64,000 nucleotides of DNA, from the NCBI RefSeq assembly GCF_002563855.1, contig NZ_PDJQ01000001.1:1736001-1800000 (forward strand), written 5' to 3'. Source of the DNA: Tepidiforma thermophila. GTDB taxonomy: Bacteria > Chloroflexota > Dehalococcoidia > Tepidiformales > Tepidiformaceae. This document shows, piece by piece, positions 61,997 to 64,000 of this stretch (the stretch's first letter is position 1; each line of letters begins with the position of its first letter). Under the pieces are notes generated by a model. It had not been told where the DNA came from and made no database searches. It was given only the letters and a program-made list of their open reading frames with translations. A program made the position numbers and the translations under genes.

Positions 61997-62339
61997 CACG
62001 ATTCCCATCCGCGCGGTCCTCATGTCGTCGGAGATTATGAACGGCGGGACCGGGTTCCACCGTCTCGTCTTCAAGGTCGATGGCGGCCGTGCCGGGATGT
62101 CGACCGTCACCGTGCTGATCTCACAGGACGCGCACCGGAAGCTCGTCCAGCAGATGACACGTGCGCGGTTCGCACCCGTCGAGAAGGCCACGCTTCTGAA
62201 GACCTGGGCACGATGGGAGCTGGCCATGCGGCTCGAGGAGTACGGGATGCTTCCGTCCACGGTAACAATCACCTCTCGCGATATCGACGACTTCGGCGCC
62301 TACGCCTGCGACCTCGGCCGCACGTTGCAGGTCGGGTGA
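61989..62339 (+). CDS. Unknown small protein between fliM and cheX
   Basis: The 116-aa product (MASTIPIRAVLMSSEIMNGG from ATG 61989) has no recognised domain. It shows alternating strand-like segments (RLVFKVDG, STVTVLISQDAH) and helical parts (MTRARFAPVEKATLLKTWARWELAM). The start overlaps the fliM stop; ATG at 61980 or TTG at 61974 are alternatives. Its place between two motility genes suggests a flagellar or chemotaxis accessory role, inferred from position only. Confidence 0.65.
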   Translation: MASTIPIRAVLMSSEIMNGGTGFHRLVFKVDGGRAGMSTVTVLISQDAHRKLVQQMTRARFAPVEKATLLKTWARWELAMRLEEYGMLPSTVTITSRDIDDFGAYACDLGRTLQVG

Positions 62340-62387
62340 GCGCGGCGGCCGACTGCAACGCCATCCCTCGTCTAACAGGAGGATTCC

Positions 62388-62909
62388 ATGCACGCCCGTA
62401 TCACCGTTGCCGAAGCCGCGCAGGCCGCCGCAGAAGCAGGCGACAAAGCGCGCATCGAACTCGTTGCCCCGTTCGTCGAGGCAGCAGCCCGCGTCATCCA
62501 GCAGGAGTGCGGCGAAAAGGTGACCCGCGGCCAGCTCCATCGGGTCCGCTCCCCCCAGACGACGAACGACGTCTCCGTGCTCATCGCCATTACGGGCGGG
62601 GTTGCAGGACTCGTCATCTATTCGATGACGGAGGCCACCGCGATGCAGTTTGCCTCGCGGATGATCGGTGAACAGGTTCAGCAATTCGACTCGCTTCCGC
62701 AAAGCGCCATTGCTGAGCTGGCGAACATGATTACCGGCCAGGCGAGCATTGCGCTCGAGCGGAACGGGTTCCCGAGCGATATGTCGCCGCCGGTCCTCCT
62801 GCTCGGCAAGGGCAGCAGCATTGCAACGCTGAACCTCACTCGCCTGGTCGTGCCGCTCGTCGTTTCGTTCGGCGAGTTCACCATCGACATCGCCATTAAG
62901 GAAGTCTGA
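62388..62909 (+). CDS. cheX: CheX-type CheY-P phosphatase
   Basis: The 173-aa protein has the CheX fold with one active-site block SAIAELANMITGQAS (Glu and Asn) and the preceding VSVLIAITGGVAGLVIYSM. CheX dimers dephosphorylate CheY-P. Together with CheC across the divergent promoter this gives two distinct phosphatases. AGGAGG precedes the ATG at a spacing of 6-7 nt. Confidence 0.9.
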   Translation: MHARITVAEAAQAAAEAGDKARIELVAPFVEAAARVIQQECGEKVTRGQLHRVRSPQTTNDVSVLIAITGGVAGLVIYSMTEATAMQFASRMIGEQVQQFDSLPQSAIAELANMITGQASIALERNGFPSDMSPPVLLLGKGSSIATLNLTRLVVPLVVSFGEFTIDIAIKEV

Positions 62910-62951
62910 GCCCGGCTGGAGCGTTGGATGCCCGGGCGGTAGCATCGCCCT

Positions 62952-63191
62952 GTGACCAGCGATCGCCCGCGCCGCCGACGCCGGATTGATGTCCCTGCCG
63001 CCTCGCTGCCCCGTCCGACCCCAGTCCGGGCAGCCCCTCAGGCGGCCCCAAGTCGGCGTGCACCGGTCGGTCGACCGCTCCATCATGTGAACCGCGATTA
63101 CGGCTACGTGCGGCGGGACCTGCTCGGCATCCTCGTTGTCGGGCTCATCAGCTTCGGCTTCATCGGCGCGATGAGCTTCGTCGTCCGGTAG
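62952..63191 (+). CDS. Small single-helix membrane protein
   Basis: The 79-aa protein has a long basic and Pro-rich N-terminal region and one hydrophobic helix at the end (LLGILVVGLISFGFIGAMSF). No family is recognised. The GTG start is 6 nt after TAGCAT (62940-62945), a leaderless-type arrangement. It converges on the J-domain-like gene with a gap of about 11 bp. Confidence 0.65.
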   Translation: MTSDRPRRRRRIDVPAASLPRPTPVRAAPQAAPSRRAPVGRPLHHVNRDYGYVRRDLLGILVVGLISFGFIGAMSFVVR

Positions 63192-63202
63192 CGGCCCCCC
63201 AT

Positions 63203-63943
63203 TCAGCGCAGGTTCATATAGGCCAGGTAGGCGCCAATTCCCGCAGGGAGCACCCCGTACAGCCAAACCTGCGGAACCAGCAGCGCCATCACGCCCCAGG
63301 CGATGACAATGCCGGCGATAGCGAAGGCAACGACCGCGGGGCCCCGCTTCCGTCCGGTGGCAACCTCGAGCACCCGTGTGAAGGCATACCCCAGCCCAGC
63401 GCCGACGAAGATCGCAAAGAATCCGAACGTAAACGGCAGGAGAATGAGGCCCCAGGCGAGCCCCATCACAACTCCGCCGATGAGCGAGGCCGCTGCCGCC
63501 CGAACCATCCCGCCAGCAGTGAGCGTGTAAATCGGGTTCCTGGCGATCCGGGCGCAATCCCGGCAACGCGCGCCGACGGGCGTCTGCACAAGGCAGCGGG
63601 GGCAGATGGGGGTTCCGCAGCGGCTGCAGCGCAGGGCAGTTTCGACCCCGGGATCGCGCGGGCACACGACAACCGTGCCCGGCGGCGGCGCGTCGGCGAC
63701 CACGGTCGCCGCAGGGGCGCCGCGGCGGCCGGCGTCGTACTCGGCCCGCCTCCGGGGGTCTCCCAGGACAGCCCACGCCGCATCGAGTTCGCGGCGCCGC
63801 TCGCGGATTCTCGGGTCGGGGTCCGCACCGTACCGAGCCGAGAGGCTCCGATAGGCCGCCTCGATGACCTCCTGGCTGGCGTTCGGCGAAACCTCGAGCA
63901 CCTCATACAGGTCGCGCTCAGGCGGAGACTCCTGTGCCGGCAT
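63203..63943 (-). CDS. J-domain-like protein with zinc finger and membrane helices
   Basis: The 246-aa protein begins with a J-domain-like helical hairpin (DLYEVLEVSPNASQEVIEAAYRSLSARYGADPDPRIRERR, a typical DnaJ pattern), but the HPD tripeptide that stimulates DnaK is replaced by GAD. A zinc site follows (LRCSRCGTPICPRCLVQTPVGARCRDC, CxxC pairs like a B-box or rhomboid-linked ribbon), then four to five membrane helices. A DnaK co-chaperone role is doubtful; it may be a membrane-linked scaffold. The ATG is 6 nt after TACGAT. Confidence 0.8.
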   Translation of the reverse strand: MPAQESPPERDLYEVLEVSPNASQEVIEAAYRSLSARYGADPDPRIRERRRELDAAWAVLGDPRRRAEYDAGRRGAPAATVVADAPPPGTVVVCPRDPGVETALRCSRCGTPICPRCLVQTPVGARCRDCARIARNPIYTLTAGGMVRAAAASLIGGVVMGLAWGLILLPFTFGFFAIFVGAGLGYAFTRVLEVATGRKRGPAVVAFAIAGIVIAWGVMALLVPQVWLYGVLPAGIGAYLAYMNLR

Positions 63944-64000
63944 TCGATGATCGTAGCCGCTGGAACGTAAAGGGGAACGGAACCAGGGGCTACCCGCGCA

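Overview
The window is a GC-rich, densely packed bacterial chromosome segment with about 64 protein genes, three tRNAs, a SAM-I riboswitch and several terminator-like hairpins. No insertion sequence, integrase, phage gene or CRISPR array was seen. Small lipoproteins, F420/FMN luciferase-like oxidoreductases, DUF402 proteins, an AUR1-type PAP2 phosphatase, many acyl-CoA and CoA-transfer enzymes, and the absence of outer-membrane genes suggest a high-GC monoderm-like lineage. My best guess is Chloroflexota near Tepidiformia/Dehalococcoidia, but this is inference because no database could be searched. Many genes lack a Shine-Dalgarno sequence and have a TANNNT -10-like hexamer 6-9 nt before the start codon, which suggests common leaderless transcription.

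Layout. 1-9 kb: a lipoprotein, branched-chain aminotransferase, a PH-domain membrane protein, tRNA-Arg, threonine/serine dehydratase, a beta-lactamase-fold protein, an ABM monooxygenase with a methyltransferase, and a molybdate ABC transporter (modABC). 9-11.4 kb: an NrtR-like Nudix regulator, tRNA-Ser, miaB and tRNA-Gly. 11.5-16.7 kb: a polysaccharide locus (GT4, flippase, GT-C-type transferase, GT2). 16.8-21.4 kb: acyl-CoA dehydrogenase, an MBL-fold hydrolase and an acyl-activating/ACP/acyltransferase fusion. 21.4-23.6 kb: a SAM-I-riboswitch-led operon encoding a threonine-synthase-like PLP enzyme, a NIL-domain protein and a MoaD/ThiS-like sulfur carrier. 23.7-26.6 kb: enoyl-CoA hydratase with a HExxH lipoprotein, then DUF402 and a small membrane protein. 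26.7-32.8 kb: coaE, a CbbQ/NorQ-type AAA+ ATPase, a metallophosphoesterase, a 1078-aa vWA protein and a histidine phosphatase. 32.8-36.8 kb: thioredoxin-fold protein, rarA and mutS2. 36.9-45 kb: mixed oxidoreductases, hydrolases, two FmdB zinc ribbons, a degenerate LytM protein, a matrixin-like protease and a lipoprotein. 45-52.6 kb: acyl-CoA dehydrogenase, acetyl-CoA synthetase, two CaiB/BaiF CoA-transferases and a 4-hydroxybutyrate-type CoA-transferase. 52.6-54.7 kb: a UPF0104-type membrane protein and PAP2. 54.6-63 kb: cheWACDYBR facing away from fliM, an unknown gene and cheX. The right end has a small membrane protein and a J-domain-like zinc/membrane protein.

The most interesting unit is the SAM-riboswitch operon. 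A threonine-synthase-like enzyme (a family that uses O-phosphohomoserine), a NIL domain (a methionine-sensing fold in MetN) and a MoaD-like carrier whose diglycine is masked by two extra residues all sit under methionine-type control. This fits a protein-thiocarboxylate route to homocysteine or cysteine. Next are the CbbQ/giant-vWA operon with no substrate enzyme nearby, and the reversed-order Aas-like ANL-ACP-PlsC fusion.
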